From positions 6,326,500-6,390,499 of the forward strand of contig NZ_KB900609.1 in the NCBI RefSeq assembly GCF_000379105.1: a stretch of 64,000 nt of DNA, in the 5' to 3' direction. The first letter of the stretch is position 1. The number at the start of each line of letters is the position of its first letter. A program made the translations under genes and the position numbers. Of the stretch, positions 18,111 to 27,181 are shown one piece after another. The DNA comes from Methylobacterium sp. WSM2598 (GTDB lineage: Bacteria; Pseudomonadota; Alphaproteobacteria; Rhizobiales; Beijerinckiaceae). The notes beneath the pieces were generated by a model, which made no database searches, was not told where the DNA came from, and was given only the letters and a program-made list of their open reading frames with translations.

Positions 18111-19000
18111 CTCGCCTCTCCCGAACCGGGTGCTGCCAGCGCCACGTAGGTGATCCGCGCCGGCGAGTAGCCGGTGGCGGCGTGCAGGTCGTCGAACGGG
18201 TGGGCGAGCCGGATCGCCGCCCGCGCCGCCCGCGCCTCCTCGCCGTCCGGCCGGTAGACGAAGTCCCGCCCGTTGCGCCGCCAGCGCACCGGCTCGGGGC
18301 CGGCGGCCTCGTCGCACAGCATCGCGATGGTCGGGAAGGCCGGCCCGCCATGGGCGTGGAGCCGGTGGGCCGCCGCGTCGTCGTCGAAGATGAGCCGGGT
18401 CAGGCCGCGCGCCCGCGCCTCGCGCACCCGCCGCGCCTGGCTGATGTGGTCGTCGAAGAAGCCGACCCCCTCCGCGAGGTCGAGCCCGCCGAGGTCGCGC
18501 TCCGACCAGTCGCCCGCGTGGTAGCGGGCGCGGCGGTCGCGGTAGCGCAGCCCCGACAGGTCGGGATCGAAGCACAGGATCTCGGCCTCCGGGCAGGCCT
18601 GCCGGGTGATCCAGGTGGTGAGGCCGCGGAACACGCCCGATTCGATCACGACGGGCGGGCGCAGGGCGCGCATCAGCACGTAGAGGCACAGGGCGCCGTT
18701 GAAGCCGTTGCCGCCCCGGCGCTGGGCCACCGGCGCGGCGCCGATCAGGTCCCAGAAGGTCTCGATGGCCGGCCGCGCCCCGCCCGGCAGGGAAAGGCCG
18801 CAGGCCGCGAGGTCGGCGTCGAGCCGGGCCGCGGCGGCGGCGAACAGCGCCTCGGTCTCGCGGCGGGAGAGGGGCCGGTGCGCCCAGTCGGGCACCGCCG
18901 GCACGAGGTCGTAGCCGAGCCGGTCGAAGAGCGGGCCGAGGACCCGCCGCCGCAGGCGCTCCAGGAGCGGGTGCGGCCGGAGCGCGGCGCCGGGGGGCAT
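18107..19000 (-). CDS. Class I SAM methyltransferase / CmcI-like protein
   Basis: 297 aa. Its ATG (19000-18998) shares one base with the ATPase stop (TGATG). The middle reads FNGALCLYVLMRALRPPVVIESGVFRGLTTWITRQACPEAEILCFDPD, a Rossmann motif I with an acidic strand 2, as in CmcI and related sugar/macrolide O-methyltransferase families. A later FFDDH motif and RLIFDDDAAAHRLH could bind a metal. No second domain is seen. Placed between transporter genes in a glycosyltransferase operon, it may methylate the glycan product. That role is inferred from context only. Confidence 0.65.
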   Translation of the reverse strand: MPPGAALRPHPLLERLRRRVLGPLFDRLGYDLVPAVPDWAHRPLSRRETEALFAAAAARLDADLAACGLSLPGGARPAIETFWDLIGAAPVAQRRGGNGFNGALCLYVLMRALRPPVVIESGVFRGLTTWITRQACPEAEILCFDPDLSGLRYRDRRARYHAGDWSERDLGGLDLAEGVGFFDDHISQARRVREARARGLTRLIFDDDAAAHRLHAHGGPAFPTIAMLCDEAAGPEPVRWRRNGRDFVYRPDGEEARAARAAIRLAHPFDDLHAATGYSPARITYVALAAPGSGEAR

Positions 19001-20874
19001 CACGCCGCCTTCCGCAGCGCCGGCCCCGCCACGCGCACGCGGTGGCCGGGCGAGACCTCCTGCATGGTCCCGGTCTCCGGGCCGGCGAGGCGGAAGGGCT
19101 CCGGCCAGGCGGCGGGGTCCGAGAAGCGGTCGCTCATCAGCAGCTTGAGGTCGAGCGGGTGGTCGAGGTCGGGCTCGGGCACCGCCGCCAGCAGCGCCCT
19201 CGTGTAGGGATGCACGGGGTTGCGGAACAGGGCCGCCTTCGGCGCCTCCTCGACGATGAAGCCCCGGCACATCACCGCGATCGTGTCGGCGATGTAGTCC
19301 ACCACCGCGAGGTTGTGGGAGACGAACAGGTAGGCGATGCCCAGGCTCGCCTGCAGGTCCTTGAGCAGGTTGAGCACCTGCGCCTGGACCGAGACGTCGA
19401 GGGCCGAGACCGGCTCGTCGCAGAGCAGCACCCGCGGCTTGAGGGCGAGGGCGCGGGCGATGCCGAGGCGCTGGCGCTGGCCGCCCGAGAAGGCGTGCGG
19501 GTAGCGCCGCAGCGAGCGCGCGTCGAGCCCGACCATGTCGAGGAGCTCCCGCGCCCGGGCGTAGCGCTCGTCCGGCGTGCCGACGCCGTGGATGCGCAGG
19601 GGCTCGGTCAGGATCTCGTAGACCGTCATGCGCGGGTTGAGCGAGGAGAACGGGTCCTGGAAGACGAACTGCACCGCGCGCCGGAAATCCTTCAGGTCCC
19701 GGTCCTTGAGCGCGAAGACGTCGCGCGGCCCGCGCCCCGAGCCGTCGTCGAAGCACACGGTGCCGCTGTCGGGCCGGAGCGCCCGCATGACGATCTTCGA
19801 CAGGGTGGTCTTGCCGCAGCCCGATTCGCCGACGAGGCCGACCGTGCGCCGGGGCCACAGGTCGAGGCTCACGCCCCGCACGGCGTCGATGCGCCGGACC
19901 GTGCCGCTGAACCAGCCCGCCCGCAGGGTGAAGGACTTGCGGATGTCGCTGATCGACAGGAGGGGCCCGGCCGGGTCGGGCCGGGGCGGCTCGCCGGCCT
20001 TGCGGGCGAGGACGGCGCTGCGGACCTCGCGGATCGGGGTGAGCCGCTCGCCCTCCTGCATGTGGAAGCGCGGCACCGCCTTCATCAGCGCCTTGAGGTA
20101 GGGGTGGCCCGGGCGGCGGAAGATGTCCTCGCGGGCGCCCGCCTCCGTCACCCGGCCGCGATAGAGCACCACCACCTGGTCGGCCATGTTGGCGACGACC
20201 CCGAGATCGTGGGTGATCAGCAGCATCGCCATGCCGGTCTCGGCCTGAAGGTCGCGCAGCAGGTCGAGGATCTGGGCCTGGGTGGTGACGTCGAGGGCGG
20301 TGGTGGGCTCGTCGGCGATCAGGAGGGCGGGCTTGGTGACGAGCGCCATGGCGATCATGGCGCGCTGGCGCAGCCCCCCCGACAATTCGAACGGGTAGGT
20401 GACGAGGGCGCGATTCGGGTCGGGGAAGCCGACGCGGGCGAAGACGTCGGCGGCCCGGGCCCGCGCCTGCGCGGCCGAAACCTCCGCGTGCAGCCGCAGC
20501 GCCTCGATCACCTGGTCGCCCACCGTGTGGAGGGGCGAGAGCGAGGTCATCGGCTCCTGGAAGATCATGGCGATGCGCCCGCCGCGGAGCGCCCGCATCT
20601 CGGCGGAATCGGCGCCGAGCCGCGCGATCTCGGCGACCCGGCCGGTCGCCGGGTCGGTGAAGCGGATCTCGCCCCCGGTGATGCGCGCCGCCTTGGGCAG
20701 GATGCGCAGGATCGCCTGCGCGGTGACGGACTTGCCCGAGCCGGATTCGCCCACCAGCGCGACCGTGCGCCCGGCCGGCACGTCGAGCGACAGCCCGTCC
20801 ACCGCCCGGAACGCCCCGGTATCGGCCGAGAAATCGACCGTGAGATCGCGGATCGACAGGAGCGGTGCCGTCAT
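19000..20874 (-). CDS. Dual ATP-binding protein of an Opp/Dpp-type importer (DppD-DppF fusion)
   Basis: 624 aa holding two complete ABC domains in one chain. The first has Walker A GESGSGKSV near residue 41, signature ELSGGLRQRAMIAMAL and Walker B LLIADEPTTALD. The second, from about residue 305, has GESGCGKTTLSK, SGGQRQRLGIARALALKP and VLLCDEPVSALD. HPYLKALMKAVP and HPYTRALLAAVPEP are the usual post-domain segments of oligopeptide ATPases. Fused pairs are known in the Yej and Gsi systems. It energises the SBP/DppB/DppC set encoded downstream. The ATG at 20874 overlaps the upstream stop as ATGA, behind an AGGATCAGG region. Confidence 0.93.
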   Translation of the reverse strand: MTAPLLSIRDLTVDFSADTGAFRAVDGLSLDVPAGRTVALVGESGSGKSVTAQAILRILPKAARITGGEIRFTDPATGRVAEIARLGADSAEMRALRGGRIAMIFQEPMTSLSPLHTVGDQVIEALRLHAEVSAAQARARAADVFARVGFPDPNRALVTYPFELSGGLRQRAMIAMALVTKPALLIADEPTTALDVTTQAQILDLLRDLQAETGMAMLLITHDLGVVANMADQVVVLYRGRVTEAGAREDIFRRPGHPYLKALMKAVPRFHMQEGERLTPIREVRSAVLARKAGEPPRPDPAGPLLSISDIRKSFTLRAGWFSGTVRRIDAVRGVSLDLWPRRTVGLVGESGCGKTTLSKIVMRALRPDSGTVCFDDGSGRGPRDVFALKDRDLKDFRRAVQFVFQDPFSSLNPRMTVYEILTEPLRIHGVGTPDERYARARELLDMVGLDARSLRRYPHAFSGGQRQRLGIARALALKPRVLLCDEPVSALDVSVQAQVLNLLKDLQASLGIAYLFVSHNLAVVDYIADTIAVMCRGFIVEEAPKAALFRNPVHPYTRALLAAVPEPDLDHPLDLKLLMSDRFSDPAAWPEPFRLAGPETGTMQEVSPGHRVRVAGPALRKAA

Positions 20875-22886
20875 CCTGATCCTTTTCGTTGGTTGGGGCC
20901 GTCCTCATCCGAGGATGGATCCCTTGCCATGACCTTAATGTCGGTTTGTGACACGCGCGACGGCCCCGGCGCAAACAGGTCCGCGGCCCGCGCGAGGCGG
21001 ATCGCCGGATGCGCGGCGAGGCGATCGAGCAACGCCGCGCAGAACGTCCAGGTTGCGGCGTCCTGGGCGGCGTGGTGGGTGAGGAGGCCCACCGGCTCCC
21101 CCCGCCCCGCCCCGGCCAGCAGCGTCGCGGCCGCTCGGGGGATCAGCCCGGCCGGGTCGGCGAGGGGGCGCCCCGGCGCGTGCCACGCCACCGGGTCGAC
21201 GTGGGTGTTGACGATCGCGAGGCCCGGAGGCGCCGGCCCGCGCGGGCCGAAGGTCGAGAGCCCCGCGTAGCCGAGCGCCGGGAGGCGCGGCACGAGGTCC
21301 GGCGCGATCCGGTTCCAGGGCGGCACCAGGACCGGCAGGGGCGGGCGGCCGAACCGCTCCCGCGCCAGGGCGAGCCCCTCCCGCGCCTCCGCCGCCAGGG
21401 CGGCGGGCGGGCGGCCGGGAGCGAATTCCGCCCTCTTGCCGGAGGGGGCCCGGTCGGCGTGGGCGAGGCCGTGGACCAGGAGGTCGATCCCGGGCTCTCC
21501 CGCGAGCCGGGCGGCCAGGGAGGGCGCGGCGAGGCCCGGGATCGCCGCCAGCGCCAGCGGCCAGCCGGCGGCGCGGTGCAGGGCGACCAGCCGGTCGAGG
21601 GCGGGGGTGTGCGCCGCCGCGTCGTCGTCGCGCCACCACAGCGTCGCGGTCAGGCCCTCCGCCGCGAGCCGGGCCAGGGCGGCGTCGAGGGGCGACCAGT
21701 CCGGTCCCGCCGCGAGGGCGGGGGCGGGGGTGGGGGCGGGGGCGGGGACGGCCAGCATGGCCTCCACTAGGGCCACCGTCTGGGCCGCCCCGTCGAGGGC
21801 GAAGGCCGCGCGCGGGGGCGCCGGGTCGGGCGAGGGGGCGAGCATCGCCGCGACGGAGGCGGCGAGCGCCTCCGGCCCGAGCTCCGCCTCCGGCAGCACC
21901 CGGGCGAGCCCGCGCGCCGCCAGCGTCTCGGCGCGCAGCCGTTGCTCGGTCTCGCCCCCGGCCTCGAAGGGGACGAGCAGGGCCGGGCAGCCGCCGCGCA
22001 GGAGGTCGAGCACCGTGTTGTAGCCCGCCTGGCTGACCGAGAGCGCGGCCGAGGCCAGCAGGGCGCGGAAATCGGTGCGCGCGCGCTCGACGATCGCGTT
22101 CGGGGGCGCCGCGTCGCGCAGGGCCGCGAAGGCCGCCTCGGGCACGGCGCGCCCGACCAGCACCCGCCACGGGAGGTCGGGCAGGCGCCGCGCCGCGCCG
22201 AGCGCCGCCCGCTGCAGGGGCAGGCCGGCCGCGCTCGACCCGCCCGAAACCACGATGCCGGACCGCGCCGTCCCGGCCGGGAGACCCTCGCCCGGCGCCT
22301 CGTCGACGTAGCCGGTGTAGCGCAGCAAGGGGCGGAGCGCGTCCTCCACCGGCCAGGAGGCGTCGAGGGGCAGGAGGTTCGGGTCGCCGTGGACCAGCAC
22401 GGCGTCGTAGGCGGCGAGCCGCGCGCGGGTCGCGGCGGCCCGCTCCGGCCGGCTCGGCGGGGCGAGGATGTCGCGCACGGAGGCGAGGAGGAGCGGCCGC
22501 GGCCGCCGCGCCCGCGCGGCCTCGACCAGCGCGTCGAACTCCGCGGCGAGCACCCGGCGGCCGAACGGGTAGAGTTCGGTGATCACCGCGTCGGGCGCGG
22601 CCTCGTCGAGGGCGGCCAGCAGGGCGGCGCGGCGGGCCGCGAGGGTTCCGGGCGCGACGGGGGTCCCGTCCGGTTCGAGGAGGCGCGTGAAGGCGGTGCC
22701 GGCGATGCGCAGCGGCGGCAGCTGCACGAGGCGGATCCCGTCGAGGCGGGGCAGGGCGGCCGGCATGCCCCCGGAGACGAGGGTGACCCGGTGCCCGGCC
22801 GCCGCGAAGGCGCGGGCGAGGGCCGCCGCGCGGGTGAGGTGGCCCGCCCCGAGGAGATGCGTCACCGCGACGAGGAGGCGGCTCAT
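20871..22886 (-). CDS. Glycosyltransferase (GT28/COG4671-like) fused to a polysaccharide deacetylase-like domain
   Basis: 671 aa from ATG 22886, overlapping the upstream stop as ATGA (an ATG 9 nt earlier is possible). Residues 1 to about 390 are MurG-like: VAVTHLLGAGHLTRAAALARAF at the N-terminus, then SGIVVSGGSSAAGLPLQRAAL, and ASAALSVSQAGYNTVLDLLRGG with LLVPF, the nucleotide-sugar binding part. After a Pro/Ala linker (about 395-410) comes a NodB-type deacetylase region: WWRDDDAAAH with the Asp-Asp pair, LLVHGLAHAD with the His pair, and VLVPPWNRIAP. The last 25 residues look like read-through of intergenic sequence. It would both add and N-deacetylate a sugar. The donor and acceptor are unknown. 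Confidence 0.82.
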   Translation of the reverse strand: MSRLLVAVTHLLGAGHLTRAAALARAFAAAGHRVTLVSGGMPAALPRLDGIRLVQLPPLRIAGTAFTRLLEPDGTPVAPGTLAARRAALLAALDEAAPDAVITELYPFGRRVLAAEFDALVEAARARRPRPLLLASVRDILAPPSRPERAAATRARLAAYDAVLVHGDPNLLPLDASWPVEDALRPLLRYTGYVDEAPGEGLPAGTARSGIVVSGGSSAAGLPLQRAALGAARRLPDLPWRVLVGRAVPEAAFAALRDAAPPNAIVERARTDFRALLASAALSVSQAGYNTVLDLLRGGCPALLVPFEAGGETEQRLRAETLAARGLARVLPEAELGPEALAASVAAMLAPSPDPAPPRAAFALDGAAQTVALVEAMLAVPAPAPTPAPALAAGPDWSPLDAALARLAAEGLTATLWWRDDDAAAHTPALDRLVALHRAAGWPLALAAIPGLAAPSLAARLAGEPGIDLLVHGLAHADRAPSGKRAEFAPGRPPAALAAEAREGLALARERFGRPPLPVLVPPWNRIAPDLVPRLPALGYAGLSTFGPRGPAPPGLAIVNTHVDPVAWHAPGRPLADPAGLIPRAAATLLAGAGRGEPVGLLTHHAAQDAATWTFCAALLDRLAAHPAIRLARAADLFAPGPSRVSQTDIKVMARDPSSDEDGPNQRKGSG

Positions 22887-24007
22887 GCCGGGCATCCCGG
22901 CAGGGCCGCCAGGGCGGCCCGCAGGCGCGCCGCGGCGGCGGCGAGCCCGCGCTCCCCGCGCGCGAAGGCGAGGGCGGCCGCGCCCATGGCGGCGCGGCGC
23001 GCCGGGTCGGCCGCGAGGGCCCGGACGGCATCGGCCAGGGCGGCGGCCTCGCCGGGCGCCGTGACGATGCCGGTGATCCCGTCCCGGACCACGTCCGGCA
23101 CGCCGCCGTCGCCGCCGGCCACGACCGGGCAGCCATGGGCCTGCGCCTCCAGCAGGACCATCCCGTAGGCCTCCCGCACGGCAGGCCAGACCAGGAGGTC
23201 GGCCGCCCCGTAGAGGCGCGCCAGGGCGGCGGGCGCGAGGGCGCCGTGGCGGCGCACCCGCGCCCCGAAGGGCGCGAGGAGCCGGCCCACCTCCGCCGCC
23301 GCCGGCCCTTCCCCGGCCACGTCGAGGCTCCAGGCGAGGTCGCCGCAGCGGGCGAGCGCCTCCGCGAGGAGGCGGTAGGAGGCGAGCTTGTCGCCCTCGC
23401 GCATCATCGCGACGGTGAGGAGCCGCAGGCCGGCGCCGCCGGCCGGGCGGGCGGGGAGCGGCCAGTCGGACGGGTCGAGGAAGGGGGGCAGGGCGGCGAG
23501 GCGCTGGTGCGGCGGGCGCGCCGCCTCCAGGGCCGGCCGGTCGCGCCGGTTCATCACCAGGACGAGGTCGGCGGCGTCGAGGGCGGCCTCGGCGCCGGCA
23601 TGGCCGACCGCGTGCGGCCCCGCGGCGCGCTTGGGCGCCCGGGAGCCCTCCGCGACCACGTAGGGGATGCCGAGCGCGCGGGCCACCTCCGGGCCGATCC
23701 AGTCCGGGGCCTTGTAGTAGACGTGGTAGGTGAACCAGAGCCGGGGCGGGGCGTCCCGCCACGCCGCGACGAGCCGCGCCGCCTCGGCGCGCGCGGCCTC
23801 GCGCAGGGCCGCGTGGCGCGAGCCCTCGGGATCGCGGCTGCGCAGGCCGCTCGCCAGGAACGGGGCGAAGCCCGCCTCGGCGAGCGCCCGCAGCAGCAGC
23901 CGCGCCATGGTGCGCTCGCCCGAGGGCACCGGGTGGTCGGGGGGCTTCAGCGGAGCGTAGAAGGCGATGCGGGGCGCGTCCGGTCCCCTGCCGCGCGGCG
24001 GGCTCAC
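22883..24007 (-). CDS. Glycosyltransferase family 4 protein
   Basis: 374 aa, GTG start at 24007 in a GTGA overlap with the upstream stop. The N-terminal half begins RIAFYAPLKPPDHPVPSGERTMARLLL, a donor/acceptor glycine-poor GT-B opening. The C-terminal half carries GLRLLTVAMMREGDKLASYRLLAEAL and LYGAADLLVWPAVREAYGMVLLEAQAHG, where the EAYGMVLLEA segment is the EX7E-like signature of GT4. It is a retaining cytosolic or peripheral glycosyltransferase. Packed between two other transferases, it probably adds a sugar to the same acceptor. Confidence 0.85.
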   Translation of the reverse strand: MSPPRGRGPDAPRIAFYAPLKPPDHPVPSGERTMARLLLRALAEAGFAPFLASGLRSRDPEGSRHAALREAARAEAARLVAAWRDAPPRLWFTYHVYYKAPDWIGPEVARALGIPYVVAEGSRAPKRAAGPHAVGHAGAEAALDAADLVLVMNRRDRPALEAARPPHQRLAALPPFLDPSDWPLPARPAGGAGLRLLTVAMMREGDKLASYRLLAEALARCGDLAWSLDVAGEGPAAAEVGRLLAPFGARVRRHGALAPAALARLYGAADLLVWPAVREAYGMVLLEAQAHGCPVVAGGDGGVPDVVRDGITGIVTAPGEAAALADAVRALAADPARRAAMGAAALAFARGERGLAAAAARLRAALAALPGCPA

Positions 24008-25245
24008 GGTCCCGCCCCCCCGCGCAGCAGCCCGGCGATCCGGTCGAGGCCCTCCTCCGCCCCGAACTCCGCCCGCAGCCGCGCCCGCGCGGCCGCGCCG
24101 AGCCGCGCCCGCGCGGCCGGGTCGCGGGCCAGGAGGTTGAGGGCGTTCGACAGGGCGGCCCAGTCGCCCGGCGGCACCAGCCGGCCCTCGATCCCGTCGC
24201 GCAGGAATTCCGGGATCCCGGCGAAGTCGGTCGCCACGATGGCGAGGCCCTGGGAGGCCGCCTCCATGATCACGTTCGGCAGCCCGTCGCGGTCGCCCGA
24301 GGGCGCGCGCTTGGCGGGCAGCACGAACAGGTCCGCCTCCCGCAGCAGCGCCACCACCTCGGGCTGGGGCTTCGCCCCCAGGAAGGCCACCCGCCCCTGG
24401 AGCCCGAGGGCGGCGGCCTTGGCCTTGAGCGCGGGGAGCGCCTCGCCGCTGCCGACCTGGGCGAGGCGCCAGTGCAGGCCGGGCGGCAGGGCGGCGAGCG
24501 CGTCGAGGAGGTCGTCGAAGCCCTTCTTGGCCACCGCCCGCCCGACCGTGACGAGGCGCAGCGGATCGGCCGGGTCGCCGCCGTCGCGGGGCGGGCGCGC
24601 CGCGGGGGCTTCGGGGAAGCGCCGCAGGTCGAGGCCGTGATAGACGAGGCCGATCCGGCCGGGCTCGGCCGCGAGGCCGCGCAGGCGCTCCGCGCCCGCC
24701 GCCGTGCAGGTGACCGCGAAGGTCAGGCGCGCGTCGTCGAGCTTCTCGGCGAGTTCCCAATCCGGCGTCGTCCAGATGTCCTTGGCGTGGGCCGAGGCGC
24801 TCCAGCTGCGCTCGGTGAGCAGCGCGGCGTAGCGGGCGACCGAGGCCGGGGTGTGGAGGTAGTGGACGTGGATGTGGCGGACGCCGTCCGGCAATTCGCG
24901 GGCCAGCACCAGCGCCTGGCCGAGGCGGCGGAGGCGGTTGCGGGTCGGGTCGCGCCTGAGGTCGCGCCAGACCAGCCCCAGCAGAGCCCGCAGGCGCGGC
25001 CGGAAGAGGGCCGACAGCAGCCCGCGCGCCACCCGCAGGGGCGCCTCGTGCAGGTATTCCGGCAGGTAGGCGACGGGGGCGCGGATCTGCCGGTGCATCG
25101 GGTGCACGGCCCCGTCGTGCGGCCGGCGCAGCGACCAGATCGCGAGCGGCAGCCCGCGGGCCTCGAGGCCGAGGAGTTCCTGGGCGATGAAGGTCTCGGA
25201 CAGGCGCGGATAGCCCTTGACCAGGACGGCGATGGGAGCGGGCAT
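24004..25245 (-). CDS. Glycosyltransferase family 4 protein
   Basis: 413 aa from ATG 25245, 11 nt after the upstream stop. It opens VLVKGYPRLSETFIAQELLGLEARG, the characteristic start of exopolysaccharide-type GT4 enzymes. The C-terminal domain has LRLVTVGRAVAKKGFDDLLDALA and the EX7E-like segment LFVLPAKRAPSGDRDGLPNVIMEAASQG, then VATDFAGIPEFLRDG. A retaining transferase using a nucleotide sugar is expected. Similar enzymes act in colanic-acid and succinoglycan-type assembly, but no polymerase or flippase gene is present nearby. Confidence 0.88.
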   Translation of the reverse strand: MPAPIAVLVKGYPRLSETFIAQELLGLEARGLPLAIWSLRRPHDGAVHPMHRQIRAPVAYLPEYLHEAPLRVARGLLSALFRPRLRALLGLVWRDLRRDPTRNRLRRLGQALVLARELPDGVRHIHVHYLHTPASVARYAALLTERSWSASAHAKDIWTTPDWELAEKLDDARLTFAVTCTAAGAERLRGLAAEPGRIGLVYHGLDLRRFPEAPAARPPRDGGDPADPLRLVTVGRAVAKKGFDDLLDALAALPPGLHWRLAQVGSGEALPALKAKAAALGLQGRVAFLGAKPQPEVVALLREADLFVLPAKRAPSGDRDGLPNVIMEAASQGLAIVATDFAGIPEFLRDGIEGRLVPPGDWAALSNALNLLARDPAARARLGAAARARLRAEFGAEEGLDRIAGLLRGGAGP

Positions 25246-25256
25246 CGGGCGGCGCG

Positions 25257-26441
25257 CTACTCCGCCGCCACGCGGGGCGCCAGGCCCGGCACCGCGACGA
25301 GCCGGCAGATCGCCGGCAGCCCGTCGAGCAGGTGCGGGATCGGCCGGGCCGAGGGGCGCGGGCGCCCGGGCAGGGCGGCCAGCGCCGCCGCCATCCGCTC
25401 CGGCCCGGCCGCGTCGGGCGCCAGGGTCTCGACGAGGCCGAGCCGGGCGGCGGCCTCGGCGCGGATGAGCTGCTCGCGGCGCGGGCGCACCCGCGGCAGG
25501 ATCAGGGCCGGCCGGTCGAAGGACAGGATCTCGCAGAAGGTGTTGTAGCCGCCCATGGCGACCACCCCGGCGGCGCGGCGCATCAGCCGCTCCAGCCGCG
25601 CGTCGAAGTCGAGGGAGGAGAGCCGCGGATGCGCGTCGATGCGGGCCTGGAGCGCGTCGCGCGCCGCCTTCGGGAAGAACGGGCCGAACACCACCAGGGC
25701 CCGGTGGGGCGGGGCCTCGGCCTCGTAGGCCCGCACCACCGCCTCGACGAGATCGATCCCGTCGCCGCCCCCGCCCGGCGTCACGAGGAGGAAGGGCTCG
25801 TCCTCGCCGGCCGGCGGGGCGGCGTCCGGCGCCTCGCGGCGCAGGTAGCCCGTGTAGGTCAGCCGCTCCGCCACGCCCGGCGGCAGGGCGAGGCCGGAGA
25901 GCGGCGCGTAGATCTCCTCGAGGCCGTAGACCCAGATCGCGTCGTAGAGGGGTAGCGCCGCGAGCGCGCCCTTGCGCTCCCATTCGGGGGCGAGGAGGCC
26001 CGGATCGTCGAGGACGTCGCGCAGGCCGAGCACCAGCCGGCAGCCCCGGTCCCGCAGCGGCGCCAGCACCGGCAGCACCTCGCCGTGGAAGCCGGTCGGC
26101 TCCTTGTCGACCAGGAACAGGTCCGGGTCGAAGCGGCGGGCGACGTGCCGGATCAGGGCCGCCCGGGTCTCCACCACGGCGTCGAGGTCGTGGGCCGCGC
26201 CGAGGCTGCGATAGGCGCCGCTGTCGAGCTTCACCACGCCGGGCAGGCGCCGGCAGGTCACGCCCGGGGCGAAGCGGAAGGCGTGGCTGACGGGCGAGCC
26301 GGACAGGATCAGCACGCGGCGCTCCGGCATCTCGGCCACGAGCGCGTGCGCGATCGCCCGCGCGCGGCGCAGATGTCCGAGGCCGAACGTGTCGTGCGAG
26401 TAGATCAGCACCCGGTGCGGGGCGGAGCCGGGCCGCGCCAT
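25257..26441 (-). CDS. Glycosyltransferase, GT28/COG4671-like
   Basis: 394 aa from ATG 26441. The N-terminus RVLIYSHDTFGLGHLRRARAIAHALVAEMP is the COG4671 predicted glycosyltransferase hallmark. The second domain has FLLVTPGGGGDGIDLVEAVV, and MRRAAGVVAMGGYNTFCEILSFDRPALILPR carries the Gly-Gly-Tyr-Asn motif shared with MurG-like nucleotide-sugar binding. It is paralogous in fold to the transferase half of the fusion at 20871. It is the first gene of the compact operon, whose promoter should lie in 26442-26612; no clear motif was recognised there. Confidence 0.82.
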   Translation of the reverse strand: MARPGSAPHRVLIYSHDTFGLGHLRRARAIAHALVAEMPERRVLILSGSPVSHAFRFAPGVTCRRLPGVVKLDSGAYRSLGAAHDLDAVVETRAALIRHVARRFDPDLFLVDKEPTGFHGEVLPVLAPLRDRGCRLVLGLRDVLDDPGLLAPEWERKGALAALPLYDAIWVYGLEEIYAPLSGLALPPGVAERLTYTGYLRREAPDAAPPAGEDEPFLLVTPGGGGDGIDLVEAVVRAYEAEAPPHRALVVFGPFFPKAARDALQARIDAHPRLSSLDFDARLERLMRRAAGVVAMGGYNTFCEILSFDRPALILPRVRPRREQLIRAEAAARLGLVETLAPDAAGPERMAAALAALPGRPRPSARPIPHLLDGLPAICRLVAVPGLAPRVAAE

Positions 26442-26612
26442 CAGGGTGTCCGGAGACCAGGAGGGGGCCGCGTCGGACGGGGGCGGCTCGGAGACAGCGG
26501 CATCCTGCGACGGACCTCCCGGAACGGAGCGCCCCTGTCCTAGCGCATCCGCCCCCCGCTGGGCTACCCGCCCCGGACGGTTACACGCGTCATCAGGACC
26601 GCGCCGCCCTCC

Positions 26613-26963
26613 TCAGGACGGCGGTACCACCTCGACCTGGATGGCACTGTAATAGGCCGCGAGATCGGCGATGTCGGCATCCGTGAGGGTCTTGGCCGCC
26701 ACCGACATCACCTCGTTGCGACGGACGCCGCTGCGGAACTCCCCGAGCGCCTTGACGAGGTAGGGCTCGACCTGGCCGGCGAGGTTGGGCGCGTCGGGCA
26801 GCTTGGCGACGCCGTCGAGCCCGTGGCAGCCCTGGCAGGCCACCGCCTTGCGGCGCCCCGCGGCGGCGTCGCCCGCCAGGGCGGCCGGGCCGGGCACCAG
26901 GGCGAGGCCGGACAGGAGGGCGCAGATCAGCGGCATCGATCTCGGCGAGGCGGCACGCGGCAT
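26613..26963 (-). CDS. Exported monohaem cytochrome c
   Basis: 116 aa. A signal peptide (MPLICALLSGLALVPGPAALAG) begins at residue 10, so ATG 26936 is an alternative start. The haem site is CQGCH near residue 43, and a distal Met ligand is likely in the NEVMSVAAKTLTDADIADLAAYY segment, the cytochrome c553/class I layout. It is a small periplasmic electron carrier. It lies 171 nt upstream of the glycosyltransferase operon on the same strand and is divergent from metG; no partner oxidase or dehydrogenase is adjacent. Confidence 0.85.
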   Translation of the reverse strand: MPRAASPRSMPLICALLSGLALVPGPAALAGDAAAGRRKAVACQGCHGLDGVAKLPDAPNLAGQVEPYLVKALGEFRSGVRRNEVMSVAAKTLTDADIADLAAYYSAIQVEVVPPS

Positions 26964-27181
26964 GGCGGGGGGGCTCCGGGGCGACCCTGCTCATCTCGGC
27001 CGGATGCCCCGCGCCGGCAAGGCCGGGACCGCAAGGCCGGGCCCGCGCAGCCGCCGCCGGCCCGCGCAGCCGCCCTGTGGGCGCAGGGGTGTCCACGCCA
27101 CCGGGAATTTGCGCTAAGGCTTCTCGGGAGACGGGTGCGACCGCGCCCGCACGATCCTTGCAGCTTCTCGGGAATTCCCTC

